Shown one piece after another: positions 16,152 through 24,094 of a DNA stretch of 48,836 nucleotides. Numbering within the stretch: position 1 is the first letter of the stretch; every line of letters begins with the position of its first letter. Source of the stretch: an uncultured Rhizobiaceae bacterium (lineage in GTDB: Bacteria; Pseudomonadota; Alphaproteobacteria; Rhizobiales; Rhizobiaceae). Under the pieces are notes generated by a model that saw only the letters and a program-made list of their open reading frames with translations, searched no databases and had not been told where the DNA came from. Position numbers and translations under genes: made by a program. The DNA is taken from assembly GCA_947259295.1 (NCBI GenBank), contig CAMYMG010000091.1:1-48836 (forward strand), written 5' to 3'.

Positions 16152-17909
16152 ATGTCCCGCATCTTGGACACCGCGATATCGGCTGCCCTGCTTGTGCTTG
16201 TTTCGGGCGGCGCATTGGCGCAGCAGGCAACCGACGAAGTAGCGCCCGAAGCCGCCTCGGGTCTCACCGTCGGCAAGGCAGTCGCGGCCCGAAATCACAT
16301 GGTGGTCGCTGCCAATCCGCTTGCGGCGCAGGCAGGGCTCGAAATTCTCCGCCAGGGCGGCAATGCCGCCGACGCGCTTGTCGCGGTGCAGACGGTGCTG
16401 GGACTGGTCGAGCCGCAATCCTCCGGGCTGGGCGGCGGCGCCTTTCTGGTCTGGTACGAAGCGGCGAGCGGCACAATCACAACATTCGATGGCCGCGAAA
16501 CTGCGCCTGCCGCTGCCACGCCTGATCTGTTCATGGGTGCCGACGGCAAGCCGCTCGGCTTCTTCGAGGCCGTCGTCGGCGGCCGCTCTGTCGGCGTGCC
16601 CGGCGTGCCGCGCCTGCTCGAGACGGTGCAGGCGAAATACGGCAAGCTCGACTGGTCCGACCTGCTCGACCCCGCGATCAGGCTGGCCGAGGAGGGCTTC
16701 GCCGTGTCGCCGCGCCTCAACGCACTGATTGCCGGTGATGCAGGCAGGCTGGACACGCATCCCGCGGCCAAGGCCTATTTCTACCACAAGGACGGCGCGC
16801 CGCTTGCCGTCGGTACCAATCTTCGCAATCCGGATTATGCCGCGACCCTGAAGGCGATGCAGGAAAGCGGGGCGGATGCCTTCTACACAGGCCCCATCGC
16901 CGCGAGCATCGTCGCTGCTGTCAGGGAGCACCAGGCGAACCCCGGCGGACTGACTGCCGACGATCTCGCCGCCTATGTCGTGAAGGAGCGTCCGGCCGTC
17001 TGCGCGCCCTACCGCGATCTTTCGGTCTGCGGCATGGGCCCGCCCTCCTCCGGCGCCCTGACCATCGGCCAGATCCTCGGCATGGTCGAGCCGTTTGACA
17101 TTGCAACGCTCGGTCCCGACGATCCGGAAAGCTGGCGCATCATCGGCGACGCCACGCGTCTCGCCTTCGCCGACCGCGACCGCTACATGGCCGACACCGA
17201 TTTCGTGACGATGCCCAAGGGCCTGCTCGACCCGGACTACCTGAAATCGCGCTCTGCGCTGCTGCGCCGGCCGACCGCGCTGCCCGACGATGCGGTGGTG
17301 CCGGGCGAACCGCCATGGGACAAGGCGGAACTGCGCGTCGACGGAATCACGCTGGATATGCCGTCCACCAGCCATTTCACCATCGTCGACGATGCCGGCA
17401 ACGTGCTGTCGATGACCAGCTCGATCGAAAACGCCTTCGGCTCACGCCTGATGGTCGGCGGCTTCCTGCTCAACAACGAGCTCACAGATTTCGCCTTTTC
17501 GCCCGAGAAGGACGGCGCCGCCGTCGCCAACCGGGTCGAGCCCGGCAAGCGGCCGCGCTCGTCCATGTCGCCGACCATCGTGCTCGCAGAGGGCAAGCCG
17601 GTCTACGCGTTGGGTTCTCCCGGCGGGTCGAGCATCATTCCCTATGTCGTTAACACGCTGATTGGGCTCATCGACTGGAAGCTCGACATGCAGGCGGCAA
17701 TCGCCTTGCCGCACATGCAGAACCGCTTCGGCACCTACGAACTCGAGGCCGGTACGCCTGCCGAGCGTTTCGTTCCAGACCTCGAGGCGCTTGGCTACAC
17801 GACCAAGGTCAACGACCAGAATTCCGGCCTGCACGGCATAGCCATCACGCCGCTGGGGCTGGTCGGCGGCGCTGATCCGCGGCGCGAGGGCGTGGCGCTG
17901 GGGGACTGA
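16152..17909 (+). CDS. ggt: Gamma-glutamyltransferase (periplasmic, self-processing)
   Basis: This 585-residue protein is an N-terminal-nucleophile hydrolase that cleaves glutathione and other gamma-glutamyl compounds. A signal peptide (MSRILDTAISAALLVLVSGG, then ALAQQ) directs export. The large-subunit motif SSGLGGGAFLV (about 90-100) and the autoprocessing site DMPSTSHFTIVDD are present, with T406 as the likely catalytic threonine and new N-terminus of the small subunit. Length is normal. The start at 16152 is chosen because it begins the signal peptide; the frame is open far upstream only because it shadows lipB. Confidence 0.93.
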   Translation: MSRILDTAISAALLVLVSGGALAQQATDEVAPEAASGLTVGKAVAARNHMVVAANPLAAQAGLEILRQGGNAADALVAVQTVLGLVEPQSSGLGGGAFLVWYEAASGTITTFDGRETAPAAATPDLFMGADGKPLGFFEAVVGGRSVGVPGVPRLLETVQAKYGKLDWSDLLDPAIRLAEEGFAVSPRLNALIAGDAGRLDTHPAAKAYFYHKDGAPLAVGTNLRNPDYAATLKAMQESGADAFYTGPIAASIVAAVREHQANPGGLTADDLAAYVVKERPAVCAPYRDLSVCGMGPPSSGALTIGQILGMVEPFDIATLGPDDPESWRIIGDATRLAFADRDRYMADTDFVTMPKGLLDPDYLKSRSALLRRPTALPDDAVVPGEPPWDKAELRVDGITLDMPSTSHFTIVDDAGNVLSMTSSIENAFGSRLMVGGFLLNNELTDFAFSPEKDGAAVANRVEPGKRPRSSMSPTIVLAEGKPVYALGSPGGSSIIPYVVNTLIGLIDWKLDMQAAIALPHMQNRFGTYELEAGTPAERFVPDLEALGYTTKVNDQNSGLHGIAITPLGLVGGADPRREGVALGD

Positions 17910-17911
17910 TC

Positions 17912-19174
17912 TCAGACGATCTTGGACACGGCCCAGATCAGGCCGTAGCCATGGATGATGAAACTTGCGAGCAGTGCCGCGCCGATAGCGACGCGGTCGA
18001 AAACACTGATTGGCTTCAGTTCGAAGCGCGGCTTCACACCGCCGCCCGCCGTCATCAGGCTGAGGATGGCGAATACGGCGCCGATGCAGATCAGGAACCA
18101 GGGCTGCATGCCGGCCCAACTGCCGACGACCAGAAATCCGCCGAGCAGCAGGAACGACGACAGCGCCAGCAGAGGCGGGCTGGGGCAGATCTGGCGCAGA
18201 ACCTGGCCGCCGTCGAATTTCCATACCGGCACGAGGTTTGCGATGTTGAACAGCGCCGCGCATCCGGCAAGTGATGCAAGCAGCGCTGCTGCCAGGCCCC
18301 AGCCCGCGCCCTCGGCATATTTGCTCGACACGATCGCCAGCGGCACGACGAAGGCCGAGAAGCCGGCGCCCATCAGCGCCACGAAGGCGACCTCGAAACG
18401 GCTGTCGTAGGGCCTGCCGCCGATCGCAATGCCACCGAGCAGCGGGATGAAGATCATCCGGACCTTGCGATGCCCCATCAGGCGAAACGCCGCCATGTGG
18501 CCGAGTTCATGCAGCGCAACCACGGTGGTCAGCACGAAGGCGAGCGCCAGCCCGCCGACGGTCAGGCCGAACAACGGCCACAGCAGGAACGCCGACAATA
18601 CCGCGAAGCCCACCTGGCTTGCCGGATGCTCGAACAGGCCTCCGGCGCGGTATTTTCCCGTCTCGCTCCAGATCTTCAGCTTGCCGAGTTCGCGGCGCAC
18701 GGCAAAGTAGCGGAATATCAGGAACGCCAGGCCGCGGTAGCGGTCGGTACGCGACAGCGTCACCAGCACACCGCCATCCTTGACCGCAAGGTCGGTGGTC
18801 TCTCGATAATTCGACCAGAAGGACGGATCGAGCGAGGTGTCGTCGACGACGCTCATGGCGAAGCGTTTGCCCTGCACCGCTTCTTCCAGCCTGACCGTCC
18901 GTTCGATCGGCTGGCCGTCACGGCCTTCCCAGCGCAGTTGCAGCCGCACCAGCCCAGCATCGTCGGGCACTCTCCTGGCCGCGAGATATTCTCCCGACCA
19001 GGACGCGTGCGCGCCGAGCGGCCACAGCGCATTCCAGACGCGGTCACGGTCGGCGGCGATGAAGCGCGTCATCCTGATTGTCCTGACGCCGACAGGCGCG
19101 GCGATCAGCAGGAAAATCAGGCCGATGTTTAGCGCCACCAACAGCGCCGACACGAGAAGCGTCAAGGGCATCAC
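17912..19174 (-). CDS. SRPBCC domain fused to a site-2-protease-like (M50) membrane metallopeptidase
   Basis: This 420-residue protein has one N-terminal membrane helix (residues 5-27). A soluble domain of about 120 residues follows whose start (TRFIAADRDRVWNALWPLGA) looks like a SRPBCC/polyketide-cyclase lipid-binding fold. The rest is a membrane domain with the zinc motif ALHELGHMAAF (H222, E223, H226) and a distal NLVPVWKFDGGQ (D321) equivalent to the NPDG-type third ligand of site-2 proteases. The active site therefore looks intact. Such enzymes cut proteins within membranes; the substrate is unknown. It converges with ggt, two bases apart. Confidence 0.75.
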   Translation of the reverse strand: MMPLTLLVSALLVALNIGLIFLLIAAPVGVRTIRMTRFIAADRDRVWNALWPLGAHASWSGEYLAARRVPDDAGLVRLQLRWEGRDGQPIERTVRLEEAVQGKRFAMSVVDDTSLDPSFWSNYRETTDLAVKDGGVLVTLSRTDRYRGLAFLIFRYFAVRRELGKLKIWSETGKYRAGGLFEHPASQVGFAVLSAFLLWPLFGLTVGGLALAFVLTTVVALHELGHMAAFRLMGHRKVRMIFIPLLGGIAIGGRPYDSRFEVAFVALMGAGFSAFVVPLAIVSSKYAEGAGWGLAAALLASLAGCAALFNIANLVPVWKFDGGQVLRQICPSPPLLALSSFLLLGGFLVVGSWAGMQPWFLICIGAVFAILSLMTAGGGVKPRFELKPISVFDRVAIGAALLASFIIHGYGLIWAVSKIV

Positions 19175-19260
19175 TCCGCAGCAACGCGGAACCCTAGCGG
19201 CGGCGATGAGAAGAAAAGCTTAATGGCGCCTGCCTGCACACGCCAACGTGGCTGCCCGAG

Positions 19261-19347
19261 CTAGAACGCGCCGATCCACATCGCCACGGTGACGAGAAAG
19301 GTGCTCATGCAAACAAGTGAAACGACATCCTGGATCAGGTCGGGCAT
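19261..19347 (-). CDS. 28-residue putative small membrane protein
   Basis: A strong ribosome-binding site AGGAGA (19353-19358) lies five bases before an ATG that opens a short reading frame ending in TAG. The peptide begins MPDLIQDVVSLVCMSTFLVT and ends VAMWIGAF: a short acidic start, then about 20 hydrophobic residues ending in an aromatic belt, as in single-helix small proteins. It is isolated, 86 bp from the M50 gene and 218 bp from lolD. Upstream sequence (19359-19400) is unusually AT-rich, as a promoter region would be. I do not recognise a family. Confidence 0.55.
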   Translation of the reverse strand: MPDLIQDVVSLVCMSTFLVTVAMWIGAF

Positions 19348-19565
19348 GATTCTCTCCTGTTTTCTTTATATTCCTGTTTTGTTCCTCTTTTGTTTAAAAG
19401 TCAAACGAATGCCGGTCGGCTTTTGCCGCAGGGTTAAGCAAAGGTTACGCGACCCCGGCGGGGCCTGTCGGATGGCGTCAAAGTGAAGATTCGGGATCGG
19501 TAGCTCGATCCGAAGGTGGCAGAGCGGACCCCCTCGTCGCTGGAGTTGTCCGCAGGCTCTCTGCC

Positions 19566-20246
19566 CTAGAGCGGCACGACCTTGCCTTCTGATAGTGTCA
19601 CCCGGCGGTCCATGCGGGCGGCCAGTTCGTGGTTGTGCGTGGCGATCAGCGCCGCCAGGCCCGACTGCTTGACCAGTGCCGCGAGCGCCTCGAAGACATA
19701 GGAGGCGGTGACCGGATCGAGATTGCCGGTCGGCTCGTCGGCCAGCAGGATCAGTGGCGCATTGGCAACCGCGCGCGCGATCGCGACGCGCTGCTGCTCG
19801 CCGCCGGACAGCTCCGACGGCCGGTGCTGCGCCCGCTTGCCGATCTGCATGTAGTCGAGCAACTGCTCGGACCGCGTCTTGGCCTCGGCCCGCGACAGGC
19901 CCTTGATGATCTGCGGCATCATGATGTTCTCGATCGCCGAGAATTCCGGCAGCAGATGATGGAACTGGTAGACGAAGCCAATATCGTTGCGGCGGATCGC
20001 GGTGCGCTCGTCGTCGGAAAGCCTGCCGCAGGCACGCCCGCCAAGGATGACGTCGCCCGCGTCGGGCCGCTCGAGCAATCCGGCCATGTGCAACAGCGTC
20101 GACTTGCCGGCGCCCGAGGGAGCGACCAGTGCCACCATCTCGCCGGGCACCAGCGAGAACTCCGCGCCGTTCAGGATCGTCAGCTTGCGCTGGCCCTGCA
20201 CGTAATGGCGCTCGACGCTTTTCAGTTCGATGATCGGATCGGTCAC
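19566..20246 (-). CDS. lolD: Lipoprotein-release ABC transporter ATPase LolD
   Basis: This 226-residue ATPase powers the LolCDE complex that lifts outer-membrane lipoproteins from the inner membrane. It has the Walker [10 protein letters not shown] (about residues 42-50), the signature [14 protein letters not shown], the Walker [14 protein letters not shown] and the switch histidine in ATHNHELA. The GTG start at 20246 overlaps the lolC stop by four bases (GTGA), a coupled start; the frame is open to an ATG at 20291 inside lolC, but that would add unconserved residues. It is the last gene of proS-lolC-lolD. Confidence 0.93.
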   Translation of the reverse strand: MTDPIIELKSVERHYVQGQRKLTILNGAEFSLVPGEMVALVAPSGAGKSTLLHMAGLLERPDAGDVILGGRACGRLSDDERTAIRRNDIGFVYQFHHLLPEFSAIENIMMPQIIKGLSRAEAKTRSEQLLDYMQIGKRAQHRPSELSGGEQQRVAIARAVANAPLILLADEPTGNLDPVTASYVFEALAALVKQSGLAALIATHNHELAARMDRRVTLSEGKVVPL

Positions 20247-21523
20247 TCGTACCTCAGTGCTTCGACCGGGTCGAGCTTGGCGGCGCGCCACGCCGGGAAG
20301 ATGGTCGCGATGAAGGACAGGACGAGCGCCATCATCACCACGGAAACGGTCTCGCCGAGATCCATCTCGGCCGGCAGCTGGCTGAGGAAATAGAGTTCGG
20401 GGTTAAAGAGTACCGTCCCCGATACCCAGGAGAAGAACTGGCGGATCGATTCCACGTTGAGGCAGATGACGATGCCGAGCAGCACGCCGGCGACGGTGCC
20501 GGTCACACCGATCGCCGCGCCGGTCATCAGGAATATGCGCAGGATCGCGCCCCGCGAAGCGCCCATCGTGCGCAGGATGGCGATGTCGCGGCCCTTGTCC
20601 TTCACCAGCATGATCAGGCCTGAAATGATGTTCAACGCCGCCACCAGCACGATCAGCGTCAGGATCATGAACATGACGTTGCGTTCGACCTGCAGCGCCG
20701 AGAAGAAGGTCTGGTTGCGTTCGCGCCAGTCCGAAACGAACACCTGTCGCTGTGTCGCGGTCTCGACCGGGCCGCGCAACGTATCGACATCGTCCGGACG
20801 ATCGACGAACACCTCGATCGTCTGCGCCCGCCCCTCCATGTTGAAATAGAGCTGCGCCTCCGGGAACGGCATGAAGATCACCGACGCGTCGAACTCCGAC
20901 ATGCCGACCTCGAAGATGGCGACGATCGGATAGGACTTGACGCGGGGCGTCGCTCCGAGCGGCGTGACGTCGCCGTCGGGCGATATCAGCGTAATCGAGT
21001 CACCCAGGATGAGGCCGAGATTGTTGGCCATGCGCTGGCCGATGGCAACGCCGTCGGATCCGTCGAATCCGACGATCGACCCATGCTTGATGTTTTGCGA
21101 GACGACCGACAGCTTGCCGAGGTCGTCGCCCCGAATGCCGCGCACCAACGCGCCGGTACCTGCCCCGACGGTGCCCGATGCCAGAACCTGGCCGTCGATC
21201 AGCGGGATGGCATATTTCACGCCCGCCACGCCGTTGATGCGGTTGGCCACCTCGGCATAGTTTTCGAGCGGCGTGTCGATCGGCTGAACGATCAGGTGAC
21301 CGTTGATGCCCAGAATGCGGGTCAAAAGCTCGGTGCGAAAGCCGTTCATCACCGCCATCACGACGATCAGCGTCGCGACGCCCAGCATGATGCCGAGAAA
21401 CGAGATCGAGGCGATCACCGAGATCACGGTCTCCTTGCGGCGCGAGCGCAGGTAGCGCCAGGCGACCAGCCGCTCGAAGGCCGAGAACGGTCCGGCGCCT
21501 GCCGGTTTGGCGGCAGCGCTCAT
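20243..21523 (-). CDS. lolC: Lipoprotein-releasing system permease LolC/LolE
   Basis: This 426-residue FtsX-type permease has one N-terminal helix after [20 protein letters not shown] and a large periplasmic domain (about residues 60-280). Three C-terminal helices follow, the first at [40 protein letters not shown] is the coupling helix that contacts LolD. Alphaproteobacteria usually encode one LolC/E-type permease rather than two. The ATG overlaps the proS stop by four bases and the stop overlaps the lolD GTG by four, so all three genes are translationally linked. Confidence 0.92.
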   Translation of the reverse strand: MSAAAKPAGAGPFSAFERLVAWRYLRSRRKETVISVIASISFLGIMLGVATLIVVMAVMNGFRTELLTRILGINGHLIVQPIDTPLENYAEVANRINGVAGVKYAIPLIDGQVLASGTVGAGTGALVRGIRGDDLGKLSVVSQNIKHGSIVGFDGSDGVAIGQRMANNLGLILGDSITLISPDGDVTPLGATPRVKSYPIVAIFEVGMSEFDASVIFMPFPEAQLYFNMEGRAQTIEVFVDRPDDVDTLRGPVETATQRQVFVSDWRERNQTFFSALQVERNVMFMILTLIVLVAALNIISGLIMLVKDKGRDIAILRTMGASRGAILRIFLMTGAAIGVTGTVAGVLLGIVICLNVESIRQFFSWVSGTVLFNPELYFLSQLPAEMDLGETVSVVMMALVLSFIATIFPAWRAAKLDPVEALRYE

Positions 21524-22848
21524 CGCGTCGCGCCGTACCGCTTGGCCACGTCGCCGATCGGCAGCGTCTCTCGCTCGCCCGTCTTGCGGTTCTTGATCTC
21601 CGCCTCGCCGGCGGCAGCGCCACGCGGACCGATGATGACCTGCCAGGGCAGGCCGATCAGGTCGGCGGTGGCGAACTTGCCGCCCGGCCGCTGGTCCGTG
21701 TCGTCATAGAGCACGTCCATCCCCGCAGCGGTCAGCGCCTCGTAGAGTTCCCCGCAGATGCGGTCGCACTCCGCGTCGCCGGCCTTCATGTTGATCAGCC
21801 CGATATCGAACGGTGCCACCGATTCCGGCCAGATGATGCCGTTCTCGTCATGGCTCGCCTCGATGATGGCGGCGATCAGCCGCGACGGGCCGATGCCGTA
21901 AGATCCCATCGAGACGCTGTGGTCCTTGCCGTCGGGTCCCGTCACCCTGGCGCCCATCGGCTTGGAGTACTTGTCACCGAAGTGGAAGATGTGGCCAACC
22001 TCGATGCCGCGCGCCGACAGCCGCTCGTCGCCGGCAATTGTTTCCCAAATCGTCTCGTCGTGCATCTCGTCGGTCGCCGCATAGGGCGCCGTCCAGGCTT
22101 CCACGATGCCGCCGATCTCCGCATCGTTGGAGAAGTCTGTGTCTTCGCCCGGCACAGGCAGGTCGAGAAACGCCCTGTCGCAGAATACCTGGCTCTCGCC
22201 CGTGTCAGCCAGGATGATGAATTCATGGCTGAGGTCGCCGCCGATCGGCCCGGTATCGGCGCGCATCGGAATGGCCTTCAGCCCCATCCGCGTGAAAGTC
22301 CGAAGGTAGGACACGAACATGCGGTTGTAAGCAGCCTTCGCGCCCTCGAAATCGAGATCGAAGGAATAGGCGTCCTTCATCAGGAATTCCCGGCTGCGCA
22401 TGACGCCGAAGCGGGGCCGCACCTCGTCGCGGAACTTCCACTGGATGTGGTAGAGATTGAGCGGCAGGTCCTTGTAGGACTTCACGTAGGAGCGGAAAAT
22501 CTCGGTGACCATCTCCTCGTTGGTCGGGCCGAACAGCATGTCGCGGTCGTGCCGGTCCTTGATGCGCAGCATCTCCTTGCCGTAGTCGTCATAGCGGCCG
22601 CTCTCGCGCCACAGGTCCGCGCCCTGGATTGTCGGCATGAGGATTTCAAGCGCCCCTGCCCGGTTCTGTTCCTCGCGCACGATCTGGCACACCTTGTCCA
22701 GCACCCGCTTGCCAAGTGGCAGCCAGGAGAAGCTCCCCGCCGCCTGCTGGCGGATCATGCCAGCGCGCAGCATCAGCCGATGAGAAACGATCTCGGCCTC
22801 GCGCGGGTTCTCTTTCAGGATGGGCAGGAAATAGCGCGAAAGCCGCAT
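21520..22848 (-). CDS. proS: Prolyl-tRNA synthetase (short alphaproteobacterial form)
   Basis: This 442-residue class II synthetase charges tRNA-Pro. It begins [20 protein letters not shown] and carries the class II blocks ([45 protein letters not shown] and [10 protein letters not shown]). An anticodon-binding domain fills the last 100 residues ([12 protein letters not shown]). It is shorter than the E. coli enzyme because the editing domain between motifs 2 and 3 is missing, as is usual in this class. The start at 22848 is at the conserved N-terminus; the frame is open to 22911. It leads the proS-lolC-lolD operon. Confidence 0.95.
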   Translation of the reverse strand: MRLSRYFLPILKENPREAEIVSHRLMLRAGMIRQQAAGSFSWLPLGKRVLDKVCQIVREEQNRAGALEILMPTIQGADLWRESGRYDDYGKEMLRIKDRHDRDMLFGPTNEEMVTEIFRSYVKSYKDLPLNLYHIQWKFRDEVRPRFGVMRSREFLMKDAYSFDLDFEGAKAAYNRMFVSYLRTFTRMGLKAIPMRADTGPIGGDLSHEFIILADTGESQVFCDRAFLDLPVPGEDTDFSNDAEIGGIVEAWTAPYAATDEMHDETIWETIAGDERLSARGIEVGHIFHFGDKYSKPMGARVTGPDGKDHSVSMGSYGIGPSRLIAAIIEASHDENGIIWPESVAPFDIGLINMKAGDAECDRICGELYEALTAAGMDVLYDDTDQRPGGKFATADLIGLPWQVIIGPRGAAAGEAEIKNRKTGERETLPIGDVAKRYGATR

Positions 22849-23062
22849 TTTGGATCCGTCAGAAAGGGCAGAGATGTTGCGCCGGAATCGGCAAGGCCAT
22901 GCGCGACGCATGCACGCGCTTCATAGCCATTTCGTGGCCGAATGGAAACCCGGACTTCGCCCCGCCATTTCGTCGCATTTGCGCTGTTCGTTTGGCAAGC
23001 ATTGCCTGATGAACTATTGTGCAGTGCAGCACAATCCACGCCCCGTTGTGACAAATTTCCGC

Positions 23063-23091
23063 GTGACATTGTGCGCGTGCTTGGGCTAGTG
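23063..23091 (+). promoter_or_regulatory. Candidate promoter of the small RNA
   Basis: GTGACA (23063-23068) and CTAGTG (23086-23091) are separated by 17 bases, placing a transcription start near 23098. The spacing is ideal, and the downstream transcript would end at a strong terminator about 150 bases later. The -10 box is imperfect but of the CTAxxx type common in this group. Confidence 0.5.
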
Positions 23092-23097
23092 TCTGCC

Positions 23098-23247
23098 GAT
23101 AAACGAGAGGGCGGAACCAAATCCGCTCTCCTACGCGGTCAAAGTCTTGGGAGGATGCGATCTAGGCGCGTGAATACGCTGCCGCCGGCAAACGGAAACA
23201 GATCGGACGCGTTCATTTTGCAAGGCCTCGCGCCTTGCATTTTTTTT
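23098..23247 (+). ncRNA. Candidate trans-encoded small RNA, alpha-r9-like by position and size
   Basis: The 452-bp gap between proS and the DUF1467 gene has no credible reading frame. It contains, rightward, a spaced promoter, about 150 bases of sequence with several G-rich/C-rich complementary blocks (for example GGCGGAACCAAATCCGC at 23112-23128) and an intrinsic terminator with eight T residues. I recall the Sinorhizobium alpha-r9 RNA as about 149 nt and next to proS, so this fits. The family name is from memory and unverified; that a free-standing RNA is made here is the firmer claim. Confidence 0.6.
23219..23247 (+). terminator. Intrinsic terminator of the small RNA
   Basis: The stem TGCAAGGC (23219-23226) pairs perfectly with GCCTTGCA (23232-23239) around a five-base loop and is followed by eight T residues (23240-23247). 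On the opposite strand there is no T run after the stem, so it works rightward only. It is the strongest intrinsic terminator in the window. Confidence 0.9.
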
Positions 23248-23300
23248 GTGCAATCAGCAATTTGCGGGTCGAGATTCAGATGCCGCGTGACCCTCACGCG

Positions 23301-23567
23301 TCAGAGGTCGGGCACGATCCGCGGAATATCGTCGAAGCCGTATCCCAGCACATTCACGACGCCGTAGAAGCCCCCGACGATGATCGCTGTGACGAGGGTC
23401 GTCCATAGCATTGCGCGCAGCATGTGTGGCCCCCGCGGCGCGCTTGACACCGTGCCCAACGTGACGTCGTCTTCCTCGTCCTGCGTCTTCAGTCCGAACG
23501 GCAGGATGGCAAACAGCACCAGCCACCAGAGCACGAAGAACAGCGCGGCCATCGACACCCAGTTCAT
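23301..23567 (-). CDS. DUF1467 family small membrane protein
   Basis: This 88-residue protein has two membrane helices (about residues 5-27 and 55-77), with the family features WWLVLFAILPFGLKTQDE after the first helix and an acidic loop between. The ATG overlaps the mce stop by four bases (23564-23567), so it is coupled to mce and is the last gene of the nuo-birA-rnj-mce operon. The stop is followed directly by a 7-bp stem (CGCGTGA/TCACGCG, 23284-23300) without a T run, possibly the 3' end of the transcript. Function unknown. Confidence 0.83.
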   Translation of the reverse strand: MNWVSMAALFFVLWWLVLFAILPFGLKTQDEEDDVTLGTVSSAPRGPHMLRAMLWTTLVTAIIVGGFYGVVNVLGYGFDDIPRIVPDL

Positions 23568-23968
23568 CGCTGCTCCAGTTCGACAAGCGTGCCGAGAAAA
23601 TCCTTCGGATGCAGGAACAGCACCGGCTTGCCGTGCGCTCCGGTCTTGGGCTGGCCATCGCCGAGCACCCGGGCGCCGGCAGCCACCAACCTGTCGCGTG
23701 CCGCCCTGATGTCCTCCACCTCGTAGCAGATATGGTGAATCCCCCCGGCCGGGTTCCTGTCGAGGAAAGCAGCGATTGGCGAGTTCTCGCCGAGCGGCTC
23801 GAGCAGTTCGATCTTGCTGTTTCCGGTGTCGATGAAGACCACGGTCACGCCGTGCTCGGGCAGCATCTGCAGCTGGCTCACCCGGGCGCCGAGCGTATCG
23901 CGATAGACCGCGCTCGCCGCCTCCAGATCCGGAACCGCGATGGCGACGTGGTTGAGACGCCCAAGCAT
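23564..23968 (-). CDS. mce: Methylmalonyl-CoA epimerase
   Basis: This 134-residue enzyme of the vicinal-oxygen-chelate (glyoxalase) fold interconverts R- and S-methylmalonyl-CoA, feeding propionate carbon to the B12-dependent mutase. Metal ligands typical of the family are visible: H7 in LNHVAIAVPD, H79 in GIHHICYEV and E130 near the C-terminus (TLVELEQR). IDTGNSKIELLEPL matches the epimerase. Length is normal. It overlaps the DUF1467 gene by four bases, and a heptad inverted-repeat element fills the gap to the upstream rnj. Confidence 0.93.
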   Translation of the reverse strand: MLGRLNHVAIAVPDLEAASAVYRDTLGARVSQLQMLPEHGVTVVFIDTGNSKIELLEPLGENSPIAAFLDRNPAGGIHHICYEVEDIRAARDRLVAAGARVLGDGQPKTGAHGKPVLFLHPKDFLGTLVELEQR

Positions 23969-23976
23969 CAGCGGTC

Positions 23977-24090
23977 CGGTGAATGGTGAATGGTGGATGG
24001 TGAATCGTATGCAAGGGGGTTCAGCCCAGCCGTGCGGAAGCGCCGCCGCGCTCCCCCATTCACCATTTTACCATTCACCATTCACCAATC
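23977..24090. repeat. Heptad inverted-repeat element between rnj and mce
   Basis: The left arm (23977-24006) reads GGTGAAT three times with one variant (GGTGGAT), four heptads in all. The right arm (24056-24090) is the same series inverted, again four units with one degraded (GGTAAAA). About 50 bp of GC-rich sequence lies between. In RNA the arms would form a long hairpin. The element starts 4 bases after the rnj stop and ends 8 bases before the mce ATG. The plan matches the gene-bearing element at 40936-41385, which uses the heptad GGCAGTC. A 12-codon frame lies inside, with nothing to suggest it is a gene. Confidence 0.85.
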
Positions 24091-24094
24091 CCGT

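Noticed and set aside
19492..19514. Hairpin GGATCG/CGATCC downstream of lolD as a terminator
   Set aside because: The stem is short and lies upstream of the small ORF's transcript rather than after lolD on the coding strand; no T run follows.
23977..24090. Heptad arrays as a simple transcription terminator or CRISPR
   Set aside because: There is no T run after the hairpin, the position is inside an operon, and unit length is 7 bp in two inverted blocks, which fits neither.
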